Shown one piece after another: positions 25,036 to 33,017 of a stretch of 33,017 nt of DNA; the first letter of the stretch is position 1; each line of letters begins with the position of its first letter. Origin of the DNA: Acidovorax sp. GTDB lineage: Bacteria > Pseudomonadota > Gammaproteobacteria > Burkholderiales > Burkholderiaceae_C. Where the stretch lies: assembly GCA_024711405.1 (NCBI GenBank), contig JANJSZ010000162.1, positions 1 through 33,017 of the forward strand, in the 5' to 3' direction. The notes under the pieces were generated by a model that worked only from the letters and a program-made list of their open reading frames with translations, ran no database searches and was not told the origin of the DNA. A program made the translations under genes and the position numbers.

Positions 25036-25980
25036 ATGACACCGTCATCTTCGCCCAGGGTCTCTGTCGTCATTCCGGTTCGAAACTGCCGCGACTTCAT
25101 TGGCGAAGCGGTTCAGAGCGTTCTGAGCCAATCGTTCTTCGACCTGGAACTGCTCGTGGTCGATGACGGCTCGGATGACTGGGACTATCTTCAGCTGGAA
25201 GCACTGGACAGTCGTCTGCGCGTCATCCGCCAGAAAGGCAATGGCGTCTCCCGCGCCCGCAACACCGGCATGCGACAGGCACGCGGCGAATTCATTGCGT
25301 TTCTTGATGCTGACGACGTGTGGTTTCCTGGCAAGTTGCAGGCACAAGTCGACTACTTCGACCAGCATCCTCAAGTGGGCGTGGTTTTCGGTGGCTTCAT
25401 CAAGTGGCGGGTTGATGCCGAGGGCAAGTTTCCGGCGACTGCCACACTCATGCAGGACTGCACCGGTGTCACCACATGCGAGACCGCACGATCGGGATGG
25501 CTCTACACCCGCCTGCTCACGGGATTGCTTGTCGGAATGAACACCGCCGTCATCCGCCGAGCGATTTATGAAACCATCGGTGGATTCAACGAGGCGATGC
25601 GTCAAGGCGAAGACTATGACTTCTGGCTCAAGTCGTCACGCCTGTGCGAGATGCACGCACTTGCTTCCCCCGTAGCGCTCTATCGTATTCACAATGCTAG
25701 CGCGATGCATCGCCTATCCAGCGAAAACCACTTGGCGCTTCTCCTCAAAACCGCCGCGTTGCGATGGGGCTTATCCGCACCGAATGGAGAATGTCTGTCC
25801 AAGCAAGCTTTCATAAAGCGCCTTGGGGAGGCCGACTTCGATCACGGCTATAGCCACTTTTGGCACGGAGACCGCCGGGTGGCCCGGCGCTCGTTCCGCA
25901 GTGCCATTCGCCACTGGCACCTGCCGTTTCGATGCGCGGTCTATGTTGTGCTGTCATTTTTCCCGAGGCGAACCCATTGA
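25036..25980 (+). CDS. Family 2 glycosyltransferase
   Basis: The 314-residue protein is a GT-A fold glycosyltransferase of family 2. It shows PRVSVVIPVRNCRDFIGEAVQSVLSQSF at the N-terminus, the nucleotide-binding VVDDGSDD, RNTGMRQARGEFIAFLDADD with the metal-binding DAD motif, and a downstream MRQGEDYDFWLK acceptor-side motif carrying the likely catalytic acid. It should add a sugar from a nucleotide donor to the lipid-linked repeat unit at the cytoplasmic face; donor and acceptor cannot be told. It follows the flippase by 21 bp and precedes the methyltransferase by 54 bp in the same direction, so these three are probably one operon. Confidence 0.93.
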   Translation: MTPSSSPRVSVVIPVRNCRDFIGEAVQSVLSQSFFDLELLVVDDGSDDWDYLQLEALDSRLRVIRQKGNGVSRARNTGMRQARGEFIAFLDADDVWFPGKLQAQVDYFDQHPQVGVVFGGFIKWRVDAEGKFPATATLMQDCTGVTTCETARSGWLYTRLLTGLLVGMNTAVIRRAIYETIGGFNEAMRQGEDYDFWLKSSRLCEMHALASPVALYRIHNASAMHRLSSENHLALLLKTAALRWGLSAPNGECLSKQAFIKRLGEADFDHGYSHFWHGDRRVARRSFRSAIRHWHLPFRCAVYVVLSFFPRRTH

Positions 25981-26034
25981 ACGGCCCAGAAAGACCTGAC
26001 TTCTTTCACCCATGGCTGATACGAGAGGCGCCCC

Positions 26035-26856
26035 ATGCTCACCCAACTCATCAGACTACACACCCGTCATTTCCCGTACCACCTGGGTAAATCCTGGGCG
26101 CAACGGTACTTGCACGGTCACCTCACCGGATCCGAAGTCAGGGCAACAAAAGATGGCTTCCTGCTGGAGCTCGACAACCACGACTTCCTTCAACGGAGCA
26201 TCAACATCACCGGCGAATGGGATCGAGAAATCGCCCAACTTATCCGCCAACGCATGGGCCCAGGCAAGGTGTTTCTCGACGTGGGAGCCAACATCGGCTA
26301 CTTCTCCTTGCTCGCAGCGCACTGTGGAGCAGAGGTAATTGCCGTCGAGCCCAATCCGGTGTGTATTGAAAAACTTCATGCCAACATCGAACGCAACAAG
26401 GCCATCATCGAATTGCATCCAGTGGCTGTTGGCCAAAGCCCCGGCGAGGCTAGACTCCACATTGATCGAGACGACAACCTCGGGGGTGGATCGGTCAGTC
26501 CGGTGCACTCAGCAGGAAAAGCCATCATAGTGCCGGTCGACACCCTGGACCTGATCGTCAAAGATCGAAGGATTGACTTGATCAAGATGGACATTGAAGG
26601 CGCGGAAGTACAGACCCTTCTGGGCGCCCGGAAGACACTTGCATCCTGCGCAGCAGTCGTCTGCGAAGTCTCAGAGTACAGCCTCACGCTTTTTGGCAAT
26701 TCGAAGGATCAGTTGTTCGACATCATGAACAGCCACGGTTTCACGCACCAGATCCTCTCGCCGATTCGCAAATCGAATATGAGTAAGCGAGCCGCCTATT
26801 TCCAGTACGACGTTCTGTTCGAAAAAGCGGACACACCCGAACCACCTGGGCCATAA
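26035..26856 (+). CDS. FkbM family SAM-dependent methyltransferase
   Basis: The 273-residue protein has the Rossmann SAM-binding motif VFLDVGANIGYFSLLAAHCGAEVIAVEPNP (about 80-110) and the FkbM signature IDLIKMDIEGAEVQTLLGARKTL (about 180-200). FkbM enzymes usually O-methylate sugars or polyketides, and in polysaccharide loci they typically methylate a hydroxyl of the repeat unit. GAGAGG lies about five bases before the ATG, supporting the start. It ends the flippase-GT2-methyltransferase run and converges with the FemAB-like gene across only 38 bp, where no hairpin terminator is visible. Confidence 0.92.
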   Translation: MLTQLIRLHTRHFPYHLGKSWAQRYLHGHLTGSEVRATKDGFLLELDNHDFLQRSINITGEWDREIAQLIRQRMGPGKVFLDVGANIGYFSLLAAHCGAEVIAVEPNPVCIEKLHANIERNKAIIELHPVAVGQSPGEARLHIDRDDNLGGGSVSPVHSAGKAIIVPVDTLDLIVKDRRIDLIKMDIEGAEVQTLLGARKTLASCAAVVCEVSEYSLTLFGNSKDQLFDIMNSHGFTHQILSPIRKSNMSKRAAYFQYDVLFEKADTPEPPGP

Positions 26857-26894
26857 ACACCTCGCCCTCGCGCCAGTTTCGCCTTTACGCACGT

Positions 26895-27947
26895 TCAGCG
26901 CGATTGGTTCGTCAGCCGCCACTCAACGCGCTGAGCCCATTCAAGCAGGCGCCCCTGCATCCCAGTCGACACGAGGCCCCTGAAATACAAGTGAGACTCG
27001 GTGGCGAAATCCCGCTTGGCTTGTGTATCGCCCTCGCCCCGGTCAATGGTTCGAATGCCCTGTCCACTGGCGGCCAGCAACACCTGCCTGAAAAGAATGC
27101 GTCCCGGAGAGTAAGCCGAAAAAGCTTCGTCATAGACCGGGAACCAATAGTGCAACACGCCATTGGCCACCATGCCCAGGTGGGCAGCAACAAGGTGTGA
27201 ACCAACGGTCAGCGTGCTCAGCACGGACTCGCACGACGGGCTCGGGTTGTCGAGCAGATGTTGCAACAAGCCGGCATAGCGCTCGTCGAACAAGGGCGCG
27301 CCAGGGTGACCGGTGCGCAGGTACTGCGCCCTCTTGAGGCGGATCAACTCCTCCAAATCCTCCCTAGGCCGATCAGACCGCAGCCGAAACGTCAGAGCTC
27401 CGTAGTCTTTAACAAGCTTGCGCTCTCGCCGCTCCGTGTCCCCCACCAGCTTCTTGTCCTGCACCCGCAAGCATTGCCAGTGCGCAGCTCCGCCGTCCGC
27501 GTGAATGACCGTGCGAAGCCCCTTGCGCGGCACATGGCCCGAAAGACCATGGCGTTGTTGGGTTTCGTCGAGGTGGGTGAAGTGGAGGCACGCAACCCCG
27601 CTGCCACGCAGCAAGGCAGGCCAACTGGTTTGTACGTCCGGTGCGGCAATCAAGCCGACATAGTCGGTCATGGGGCCCCCAATGGGTTCGTATAGACCCC
27701 ATCGGCCCAGCCAACCACCGGCGCGCTGCAACGGCATGACCCCAACCAATTTAGGTCCCCGCCGCACAAGGACCACACGGACATCCACCTCCAAGGTAGC
27801 GTGGACAGCTTGCGCGTAGCAAGGCGAAAAAAATGCACCACCTGTGGCCGCTTCTGCAAGCAGTTGCTCCCATGCAACCACGTCCTCAGGGCGAAGCGTC
27901 TCCAGACGACAGGCTTCGATGGACAGTTCAACGCGATTAACACTCAT
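26895..27947 (-). CDS. Second FemAB/GNAT-like acyltransferase
   Basis: I choose the ATG at 27947 (MSVNRVELSIEAC), which overlaps the deacetylase stop by 4 bp, over the track's 27965. The 350-residue protein has the same BioF2/FemAB-like fold as the protein at 16158: FFSPCYAQAVHATLEVDVRVVLVRRGPKLVGVMPLQ near the start and HLGMVANGVLHYWFPVYDEAFSAYSPGRILFRQVL then IDRGEGDTQAKRDFATESH near the end. FemAB-related proteins are regular members of XrtA loci (TIGR03019 is one such family; membership here is not certain). It probably acylates or aminoacylates the glycan. It is the last gene of the six-gene minus-strand operon starting beyond 33008. Confidence 0.82.
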   Translation of the reverse strand: MSVNRVELSIEACRLETLRPEDVVAWEQLLAEAATGGAFFSPCYAQAVHATLEVDVRVVLVRRGPKLVGVMPLQRAGGWLGRWGLYEPIGGPMTDYVGLIAAPDVQTSWPALLRGSGVACLHFTHLDETQQRHGLSGHVPRKGLRTVIHADGGAAHWQCLRVQDKKLVGDTERRERKLVKDYGALTFRLRSDRPREDLEELIRLKRAQYLRTGHPGAPLFDERYAGLLQHLLDNPSPSCESVLSTLTVGSHLVAAHLGMVANGVLHYWFPVYDEAFSAYSPGRILFRQVLLAASGQGIRTIDRGEGDTQAKRDFATESHLYFRGLVSTGMQGRLLEWAQRVEWRLTNQSR

Positions 27948-28975
27948 GCCGATGAGACGGGGCACAGCGGCCGTGCAAACAGAAACCCCGCGAGGCGGCT
28001 AAAGTTCACGCGATCGCTATCACACGTCCACTCGTTCTCAGGCAGATGGATGCGCCCAATGAGAGGTGCAGCCGCCACCTTGGGGGGCCACTCACACAGA
28101 TGGGCATCGCTCGTAAACAACCACTGGTAACCGGCCTGACTGGCTTCGTGTGCCAACCCTGGAGTGAGGTCTCCATGGGGAAACGACAGGTTGGCCGGCA
28201 TGCCTGGTGCATTCAACTTCAAATGGGCCAAGCTCGCCTGCAGCTCGCCCCTGGCCTTGTCACAATGCGTCAACGGCGCGTGCGACATACCATGCGAGCC
28301 CACCTCCATGCCTGCCTTCAGCCATGCATCCAATTCGTCAACATTGATCATCTGGCGCTTGGACACCGCTTCCCACACACCGGGGGCGCCGGCCCGCAGG
28401 GCGGCCACACGGGCTTCGTGTGGCAAACCTGCCATCCAGGCAGACAGGCGCCGGTGCACGTCGGCGCGGTCGGCGTCTTGCGCAGGCCAGCCGGCCCGCT
28501 CACACAACCGGGCCCGCACACCAGGCTGTGCCATGGCGCTCACCAGCGCGTCCTGCCACCAGCGCTCGGGGTGCTGGTTGATGGCATCCCAGGCCACGAA
28601 CAGTAGGGCAGAGAGGCTGCGCCGCTGCAGTTCGGGCAACGCGTGTACCACCGTGTCGCGCCAGCCATCGTCAAAGGTGATGAGCACGGGGTTGGGCGGC
28701 AGCGGCTGGCCCTGCTCGCGGTCAGCAGCCAGCTGACGCAGGGTCACCACGTGGTAATGCCGCTGCACAAAGTCCAACGCGCGCCGAAAGCCCTCCAGCG
28801 TGAAGGTGAACTCGCGCTCGGCCAGGGCGAAGGCCGGGTCATCGGCCGGCAGCACCCGGTGAAACATCAGTACCGTCAACGCTTGGCGGTTGCGCACGCG
28901 GTGGTACAGCCCCCAGACACCTGAGTGGTACAGCGCCTTGCGTCCCATGCACTTGACGGCTTGAAGAGCGCTCAT
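27944..28975 (-). CDS. Polysaccharide deacetylase (NodB-type), copy 1
   Basis: The start is the ATG at 28975 (MSALQAVKCMG), with a strong GGAGGTG upstream and a 4-bp overlap with the preceding deacetylase; the track start at 29044 lies inside that gene. The 343-residue protein has the NodB motifs ITFDDGWRD (catalytic and metal-binding Asp pair) and GSHGMSHAPLTH (metal-binding His pair). It should remove N- or O-acetyl groups from the polysaccharide or its lipid-linked intermediate in a metal-dependent way. No signal peptide is obvious, so it may act in the cytoplasm or at the membrane. A second deacetylase lies immediately upstream, and the FemAB-like gene overlaps downstream. Confidence 0.92.
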   Translation of the reverse strand: MSALQAVKCMGRKALYHSGVWGLYHRVRNRQALTVLMFHRVLPADDPAFALAEREFTFTLEGFRRALDFVQRHYHVVTLRQLAADREQGQPLPPNPVLITFDDGWRDTVVHALPELQRRSLSALLFVAWDAINQHPERWWQDALVSAMAQPGVRARLCERAGWPAQDADRADVHRRLSAWMAGLPHEARVAALRAGAPGVWEAVSKRQMINVDELDAWLKAGMEVGSHGMSHAPLTHCDKARGELQASLAHLKLNAPGMPANLSFPHGDLTPGLAHEASQAGYQWLFTSDAHLCEWPPKVAAAPLIGRIHLPENEWTCDSDRVNFSRLAGFLFARPLCPVSSA

Positions 28976-29934
28976 GTAGCCACCTCCGACACCTGCATGG
29001 ACTCGGTCATCAGGTTGCGCACGAGTTGATAGGTCACGTGCCAATCGCGCTCGGCCCAGGGGGTGAAGCGCGGAATCTGGAACGGCGATGTACTCGCATC
29101 GGCCACGCCCCAGTGGGTGGTAACGGCATAGCGGTAGCCGGCGCGTTTCACCGCGTCCACGTGCAGGCGCGAGAAATCGGCATAGGGGCGGCCGTTAGGG
29201 TAGGCAAAGCCATTCACCGGACCACCCACAATGGCCTGCAGGCGCTCGCGGGTGCCACCGATCTCGCGCTCGGCTTCTTCTGCGTTGCAGTAGTCCAGGA
29301 TGGGGTGCAACGCGGTGTGGGCACCGATGCCAAAGCCCTGGCTGTGCAGGTCGCGCAGCTGCGCTTCGCTCATCACCGGCACCACGGCCGCCTGAACGCC
29401 AGCCATGGCCTCCAGTTGCTGCAGGATCTGCTCGCGCCGGTAGAGCGTGAGGTACTTCAGCTCTTGCTCCAGGCGCTGCACCTGGCGCTGGCGTTCGGCC
29501 GTGGCGGCCACCGGCTGCGACGGCAGGAAGGGAATGCCCATGTCCAGCATGGGCCCGGGCAGGCGGCGCACCGCCGCCAGGATGCGCTCGTGCCACAGCG
29601 GCATGCCGTCGAACTGACCCGAGGTGATGAAAAAGGTGGCATGCAGGTTGCGCCTGCGCAAGGTCGGGGCCACTCCGGTCAACCAGTCGGGGTAGCCGTC
29701 GTCAAAGGTGATGCAGGCGGCCCGGCGCGGCAGGACGCCGGCCTGCAGGCGGGTGATGGCCTCTTCCAGTGGCAACACGTTCAGCTGGGAAAAGGTCTGG
29801 TCCAGCAGGTGCTCGAAGCGGTTCATGTTGGCGTCGGCAGGCACCAGCGGGTCGCACTGCTGCGGCACCTTGTGGAACAGAAAGACCGACAGCTTGTCTC
29901 TGGACAGGGCGCTCAGGACGAATCGGGAAATCAT
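28972..29934 (-). CDS. Polysaccharide deacetylase (NodB-type), copy 2
   Basis: The start is the ATG at 29934 (MISRFVLSALSRDKLSVFLFHKV), with GGGAG six bases upstream and a 4-bp overlap with the O-glycosylation ligase gene; the track's 30108 start is in the wrong gene. The 320-residue protein carries NodB motif ITFDDGYPD, metal-site IGAHTALHPIL and the later FAYPNGRPYADFS region typical of carbohydrate esterase 4 proteins. It differs clearly from copy 1 in the central part (a charged helical stretch ERQRQVQRLEQELKYLTLYRREQ), so the two probably act on different sugars or steps rather than being a recent duplication. Confidence 0.92.
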   Translation of the reverse strand: MISRFVLSALSRDKLSVFLFHKVPQQCDPLVPADANMNRFEHLLDQTFSQLNVLPLEEAITRLQAGVLPRRAACITFDDGYPDWLTGVAPTLRRRNLHATFFITSGQFDGMPLWHERILAAVRRLPGPMLDMGIPFLPSQPVAATAERQRQVQRLEQELKYLTLYRREQILQQLEAMAGVQAAVVPVMSEAQLRDLHSQGFGIGAHTALHPILDYCNAEEAEREIGGTRERLQAIVGGPVNGFAYPNGRPYADFSRLHVDAVKRAGYRYAVTTHWGVADASTSPFQIPRFTPWAERDWHVTYQLVRNLMTESMQVSEVAT

Positions 29935-31241
29935 GTTTTTCTCCCGGGTGTCGCTGCTGAGTGAGCGCGCGCCACATGCAGGCGCAGCATCTCCATGAGC
30001 ATCACCACCATGTAGATGGCCTCGAAGTATCCGAGACTCACCGCCGCACCGCCGGCCATGTAGGCGATGACTGCAAGCATGAGCATGTCGGCCATGTCGC
30101 GCGCCCACAGCCAGCCAGGCCCCAACGATTTCACCTGGCGCTTGATGACAAAGCGGCTGTAGATGGCGTGGAACAGGATTGTCATGAAGATCGCAAACCC
30201 GACAAAACCAAGATCTCCCATGATCTCAAAGTAAATGCTGTGAGAAGCTTTGGGACGATAGGCGGGCACCGGCATGTCCAAGAATGCGAGCAATCCAGTC
30301 GCCCCCTTGAACTGATCCCAAACGCCCTGGGTCTGAATGGCGTGAAAACCGCCGCCAAATATCGGGTTGGTCAGTGCAATGGCTGAACTGACGTTCCAGG
30401 TAAACAGCCGGGAGTTGAACGATTGGTCTGTACTCGCCTCCTTGATGGTCTCAAGTCGGCTGAACCAATCGGCTGGTGCAAGAGCCAAGAAAAGACCGGC
30501 GAGCAGCAGGAAAATAATAAGTCCAGTCCAACGGCGGCGACTGGTCAACACCAGCCAAAAAGCGACGACTGAGAGTGCTATGAACCCGCCTCGGGATCCA
30601 CTACCTCCAACAGCAAGCGCTACCAGAACAAATGCACCCAAAAAGCCCCAACGAATAAGAAAATTTCTTGAATATTGATACAAATAAAATAGCAATGGCA
30701 AACAAAGCACCAGTGCAGTGGAAAGGTGGTTGTTGTCAGCAATCATGGTTCCAGCCGGGCCGCCCACGTTGTGCTGACCACCTGAGGCTATCGCCTTGAG
30801 ACCATTCAGCACACCATGCAGCCCCAAACCAAGAACGATAACGATGATCACTGAATGCAGGTGTACCCTTTCGCGAATGAACAAGGGCATCACCAAACAA
30901 AAAACCAGGCCTTTCACCAGATATTCATAATACTGGGCGTTGTATGGGTTATTCGGATAGGCAAATGCAAACGACAATGTCGCATGCGCAAAGAAAACCA
31001 AATAGAGCCATGAAACACGGTTGACTTGATATGTGGAAATGGGAACGCGCCCAAGCACGATCAACATGATGGTAAGGATCGCAAAAAGGAAATTAACCCT
31101 GGCGTCAGTCATGAAGCCGTAGAAGTAGGCAGTCGGCACCACCACGCCCGTCCAGCCCCACAAAAGATAGGCATTGAGGGGGCGGGCCATGGCCAACGGA
31201 ATGGCCAGCAGCATCATGACTGCGAACATCAGGTCACGCAT
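29931..31241 (-). CDS. Putative O-glycosylation ligase, exosortase A-associated
   Basis: The 436-residue membrane protein begins MRDLMFAVMMLLAIPLAMARP and has about ten to twelve helices, with GGPAGTMIADNNHLSTALVLCLPLLFYL, GSGSRGGFIALS and ASHSIYFEIMGDLGFVGFAIF motifs. These match the TIGR03097 ligase tied to exosortase A, in the Wzy/WaaL superfamily. The family is proposed to transfer glycan from undecaprenyl pyrophosphate, either to PEP-CTERM proteins or to the polymer; the acceptor is not established. The ATG overlaps the end of the 44-residue small gene by 8 bp and the deacetylase start by 4 bp, so translation is tightly coupled. Confidence 0.93.
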   Translation of the reverse strand: MRDLMFAVMMLLAIPLAMARPLNAYLLWGWTGVVVPTAYFYGFMTDARVNFLFAILTIMLIVLGRVPISTYQVNRVSWLYLVFFAHATLSFAFAYPNNPYNAQYYEYLVKGLVFCLVMPLFIRERVHLHSVIIVIVLGLGLHGVLNGLKAIASGGQHNVGGPAGTMIADNNHLSTALVLCLPLLFYLYQYSRNFLIRWGFLGAFVLVALAVGGSGSRGGFIALSVVAFWLVLTSRRRWTGLIIFLLLAGLFLALAPADWFSRLETIKEASTDQSFNSRLFTWNVSSAIALTNPIFGGGFHAIQTQGVWDQFKGATGLLAFLDMPVPAYRPKASHSIYFEIMGDLGFVGFAIFMTILFHAIYSRFVIKRQVKSLGPGWLWARDMADMLMLAVIAYMAGGAAVSLGYFEAIYMVVMLMEMLRLHVARAHSAATPGRKT

Positions 31242-31368
31242 CGCTGTCCCGTTTGTAGGAAAACCAGCCCAGGTCGGCCTTCTGGGGAGACTTGGGGTCG
31301 ATCTTGAACAGGCGCCAGCACAGATAGACCATGCAGGTCACGTCCAGGGTAAGAATAAGCGCTTCCAT
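31234..31368 (-). CDS. 44-residue small membrane protein overlapping the O-glycosylation ligase
   Basis: This gene is below the ORF-track length limit. The ATG at 31368 opens a frame MEALILTLDVTCMVYLCWRLF... that ends in RDSDA at 31234. The first half is one hydrophobic segment (residues about 3-21) that could span the membrane; the second half is charged and polar (KIDPKSPQKADLGWFSYKRD). It fills the gap between the GT39 stop (31383) and the ligase start almost exactly, and its stop overlaps the ligase ATG by 8 bp, the coupling seen throughout this operon. The ribosome binding site is weak (TGAGG about 13 bases upstream). I recognise no family; a ligase partner is inference. Confidence 0.62.
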   Translation of the reverse strand: MEALILTLDVTCMVYLCWRLFKIDPKSPQKADLGWFSYKRDSDA

Positions 31369-31382
31369 CTGAGCAAATAACC

Positions 31383-33008
31383 TCACTGCAGCTTGATCGT
31401 TCGGCCAATGATCTTGAGTTCAATATTGAGCTTATCGGGCTTGGGCGACACAGGTCCGAGATTGCGGTAGATGACGAGCTCGCGCTCGTGCGCTCGGTGG
31501 TTCGCCGGTGTCGCGATGCGCGCCACTTCCTCAAACTGCGAGCTGACCAGCACTCGCTCGAACCGGCGCATGGCCTCCAGGTCAGTCCAGAAACCCGGTT
31601 GCATCACCACATAGTGCACACCACTGGTGTTGATGACACGAGCAATCTCCTCCTCGCTCAGGCCCTTGTCTTCAACGCCCAGTTCGCGCCTCACTGCCAC
31701 GCTCAGCAGCACCTTGTCTGCACGCAGCACGCTCAGGTCGCGCCGGTCTTCGCGCGCGCGAAGGTTGAAGGTGAACGAGCCATCGCGGTAGCCTGAAAAC
31801 ATCACCACGCTGTCTCGCGGCGCACGGCGTACGATCTCATCCACCACTTGGGCATAACCATCCACGTAGTACACCGGCCGCCACAGCGCGGTAACGAAGG
31901 CGGTAGCAACCACGAGTGTAAGCAGCACAAGGCGTGCGACCATGACAGGCGCCCACGCCTGAACCACAGCCACCGCAGCAAACACCAACGCCGGCAAGAT
32001 GTACACGCTGTGGCGCGCTTCTTTCAGGTCGATCAGCGAATAAAAGACATAGCCCAGCACAAACCACAGACCCCAGAAGGTCCAAGCCTGCGCAAGTGGC
32101 ACACGGCCCTTGCGCACGAGCGCCCAGGTCACGCCAAACGCCGCCAGCAGCAGCAGGGGCCAGCCCGTCTGAAACGGCATCTGCCGCAGATACCAGACCC
32201 AGCCCGCGATGGAGGTTCGTGACGCCACAGAATCCGCTACTCCGCTGACCGACTGCACATTGGCCTGGCCGAACTTCAGGGTGAGAACGATCAAAGGCAG
32301 TAGGCTGATCACAGACAGCAGCAACACCACCCACACATGCCCTCGCCAGAGCAGTACCCACCCATTCCGGTGCAACAGCAAGATGGCATAGACCAGCCCG
32401 ACAAAGGCCACACTGATTTTGGTGTACATGGCCAGTACCAACAGTGCTGCGGCCAGGTACAAGTAAACAGGTCGATCCGAGCGCCAATGTGCAACAAAGG
32501 CCACCGCACTCCAAACCAGAAAGGCGAAGGCCGGCACTTCAAGCATGACCTGCCGGCCCCAGAAAGCCACTTCGGGCAACAGCAACGTAAGGGTCGCAAA
32601 GGTCAGGGCGCCGGTCTGGTCGAACCAGAAGCGCGCCAGGCGCCAGCAGCCCAAACCGAAAGCCAGATAGTGCAAGGCCACCACCAGCAGCGCCGTCTCA
32701 TGTGACACGCCGAACAAGGCATAAAAGGGTGCGCTGACGGCGTAGAACAGCGGTGGATAGAACAGGATGGTCAGCGCCGGGTACTGGGCGTAATAACGGT
32801 AGGCATAGCCCGCCGGGTCGTCCAGCGGCATGTCGCGTAGCAAGTCCATCACGAACACGCCGTTGAGCGCATGGCGCGGTGAATCACTCCAGTAGAAGGC
32901 ACCGCCGTGTGGGGCCTGCAGGAACAGTGCGACGACAAGCAGCGCCAGCAACGCAGCGGCCACAGCCCATTGCTGGCGGGAAGGACGGCTCAGTTCAGTG
33001 GTTTGCAT
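31383..33008 (-). CDS. Glycosyltransferase family 39-like membrane protein
   Basis: The 541-residue protein has an N-terminal signal-anchor helix, a first periplasmic loop with acidic and His residues (YWSDSPRHALNGVFVMDLLRD), about ten further helices, and a C-terminal soluble domain of about 150 residues (VDEIVRRAPRDSVVMFSGYRDGSFTFNLRARED). This is the architecture of GT39/PMT_2-type GT-C enzymes such as ArnT, which use polyprenyl-phosphate sugars on the periplasmic side. It could use the lipid-linked pentose predicted from the HAD-UbiA enzyme. The start at 33008 is nine bases from the window edge, so its promoter and preceding gene are not visible. The small protein starts 14 bp after its stop. 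Confidence 0.88.
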   Translation of the reverse strand: MQTTELSRPSRQQWAVAAALLALLVVALFLQAPHGGAFYWSDSPRHALNGVFVMDLLRDMPLDDPAGYAYRYYAQYPALTILFYPPLFYAVSAPFYALFGVSHETALLVVALHYLAFGLGCWRLARFWFDQTGALTFATLTLLLPEVAFWGRQVMLEVPAFAFLVWSAVAFVAHWRSDRPVYLYLAAALLVLAMYTKISVAFVGLVYAILLLHRNGWVLLWRGHVWVVLLLSVISLLPLIVLTLKFGQANVQSVSGVADSVASRTSIAGWVWYLRQMPFQTGWPLLLLAAFGVTWALVRKGRVPLAQAWTFWGLWFVLGYVFYSLIDLKEARHSVYILPALVFAAVAVVQAWAPVMVARLVLLTLVVATAFVTALWRPVYYVDGYAQVVDEIVRRAPRDSVVMFSGYRDGSFTFNLRAREDRRDLSVLRADKVLLSVAVRRELGVEDKGLSEEEIARVINTSGVHYVVMQPGFWTDLEAMRRFERVLVSSQFEEVARIATPANHRAHERELVIYRNLGPVSPKPDKLNIELKIIGRTIKLQ

Positions 33009-33017
33009 GACGGATGT

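Noticed and set aside
27944-29934. Tandem deacetylases as a recent gene duplication
   Set aside because: Apart from the NodB motifs the two proteins differ in length, central region and C-terminus, so they are distant paralogues.

Overview
The window reads as part of an exopolysaccharide / PEP-CTERM protein-sorting locus of the exosortase A (XrtA) type, from a high-GC Gram-negative bacterium. The prsK-prsR-prsT set, the exosortase-A-associated acyl-CoA ligase/decarboxylase/ACP/hydrolase cassette, a PEP-CTERM substrate protein and the general protein style point to a betaproteobacterium, probably Burkholderiales/Comamonadaceae. That taxonomic call is inference. No rRNA, tRNA, CRISPR array, transposase or insertion sequence was seen.

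Layout, left to right. (1) 1-13025, minus strand: a cut-off exported protein with a Tat-like signal; prsT (TPR lipoprotein), prsR (sigma-54 activator) and prsK (sensor kinase) in tight order behind an initiating sugar transferase; an O-antigen ligase-like membrane protein with a periplasmic insertion; a PLP decarboxylase; and an AMP-forming acyl-CoA ligase. (2) 13129-16085, plus strand: an acyl carrier protein and two alpha/beta-hydrolase-fold proteins coupled by ATGA overlaps, then a PEP-CTERM protein with its own sigma-54-type promoter. (3) 16158-20446, minus strand: a FemAB/GNAT-like transferase, UDP-glucose 6-dehydrogenase, a small SMR/EamA-type membrane protein, and a HAD-UbiA fusion. (4) 20447-21189: a 0.74-kb gene-free region with several inverted repeats. 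(5) 21190-26856, plus strand: a large lipoprotein of unrecognised family, a Wzx-like flippase, a family 2 glycosyltransferase and an FkbM-type methyltransferase. (6) 26895-33008, minus strand: a glycosyltransferase 39-like membrane protein, a 44-residue small protein, the XrtA-associated O-glycosylation ligase, two polysaccharide deacetylases and a second FemAB-like protein, almost all with overlapping start and stop codons.

How the parts fit. The sugar transferase would start a lipid-linked repeat unit. Ugd would supply UDP-glucuronate, and the GT2, GT39, FkbM, deacetylase and FemAB/GNAT proteins would build and decorate the glycan. The flippase and the two ligase/polymerase-type proteins would move and join it. 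PrsK/PrsR would switch on sigma-54 promoters, and the best one in the window sits directly in front of the PEP-CTERM gene with a consensus IHF site between it and a pair of direct repeats. The exosortase itself is not in the window. If present, it should lie beyond one of the edges.

Most striking points: the complete sigma-54/IHF architecture at the PEP-CTERM gene; a paired hydrolase set in which one member has Cys and the other Arg at the nucleophile position; a HAD-UbiA fusion coupled to a small transporter, suggesting a polyprenyl-phosphate pentose donor; an unannotated 44-aa gene overlapping the O-glycosylation ligase; and a ligase with an inserted, probably beta-rich domain.
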